A stretch of 64,000 bases of DNA from Saussurea involucrata (Eukaryota > Streptophyta > Magnoliopsida > Asterales > Asteraceae): assembly GCA_033807775.1 (NCBI GenBank), contig CM066317.1:15015370-15079369 (forward strand), given 5' to 3'. A program made the translations under genes and the position numbers. Positions 63,940-64,000 of the stretch are shown here, piece by piece. The notes under the pieces are model-generated. The model was given only the letters and a program-made list of their open reading frames with translations, was not told the origin of the DNA and searched no databases. Position 1 is the stretch's first letter. Each line of letters starts with the position of its first letter.

Positions 63940-64000
63940 AGGGAAAATTCCAAATGTGAGCAACCTAAATCTGTCCCTCCCCACATATGTGCCTTATCCT

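Larger units (their letters stand above)
40134..64000 (+). mobile_element. Element 4: second SIRE/Maximus-type Copia element, 3' end outside window
   Basis: 5' LTR, PBS, gag, pol, internal promoter and aORF in SIRE order, with elements 6 and 5 inserted in gag. It is distinct from elements 1, 2 and 5 in LTR, gag and motif content. The likely target duplication left copy is CAAAG (40129-40133). Multiple defects (gag start, gag frameshift, pol deletion, aORF stop and frameshift) make this copy non-functional. Confidence 0.92.

Overview
This window is plant nuclear DNA and is almost entirely transposable elements. It is probably from a eudicot of the daisy family (Asteraceae). That placement is an inference: the extra proteins encoded downstream of pol look like a protein type I remember as very abundant in composite-family genome annotations. 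The only host-type gene is one CYP81-like cytochrome P450 on the minus strand (10315-12106). It has two exons, an in-frame stop in exon 1 and a SINE in its intron.

Layout, left to right. (1) 1-8799: most of an apparently autonomous SIRE/Maximus-type Ty1/copia element (element 1), with gag, an intact 1111-codon pol, an internal promoter, a long additional ORF (aORF) and the 3' LTR. (2) 8800-12705: intergenic DNA, the P450 gene, and a MITE-like element upstream of it. (3) 12706-17674: a Mutator-like element (MULE) with about 380-bp terminal inverted repeats, a perfect 9-bp target duplication, a transposase with one intron and one frameshift, a small coiled-coil ORF, and an 87-bp-arm hairpin. 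(4) 17837-19757: three Tourist-like elements, one inside another. (5) 20200-35753: a four-level nest, namely a foldback MITE, a decayed Copia element inside it (element 3), a solo LTR inside that, and a young non-autonomous SIRE-type element (element 2) inside the solo LTR. (6) 36838-40133: a truncated Copia fragment with its 3' LTR, cut by a LINE 3' end. (7) 40134 to the window end: a second, distinct SIRE-type element (element 4) whose gag is split by an Athila-like non-autonomous element (element 6, 42375-48064) and by a minus-strand copy of the non-autonomous SIRE-type family (element 5, 48448-55658). I located both LTR ends and matching target duplications for elements 2, 3, 5, 6 and the solo LTR, so the insertion order is well supported.

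The most interesting pattern is in the SIRE-type elements. Elements 1, 2 and 5 carry a private short motif with core AGTTAATACTGC (variants TTACTACTGC and TTAGTACTGC). It is repeated in the LTR upstream of the TATA box, in an array just upstream of a second, internal TATA box that precedes the aORF, and inside the gag and aORF coding regions. Element 4 is a different lineage with a different private motif (CACCGAT / ATCGGTG, often as inverted pairs) in the same compartments. The non-autonomous copies 2 and 5 share one pol deletion junction. They have lost integrase, RT and RNase H but keep a long open aORF, its promoter and its array. This suggests, as a hypothesis only, a sequence-specific self-regulatory or anti-silencing module: an aORF product and its cognate motif co-evolving within each lineage.
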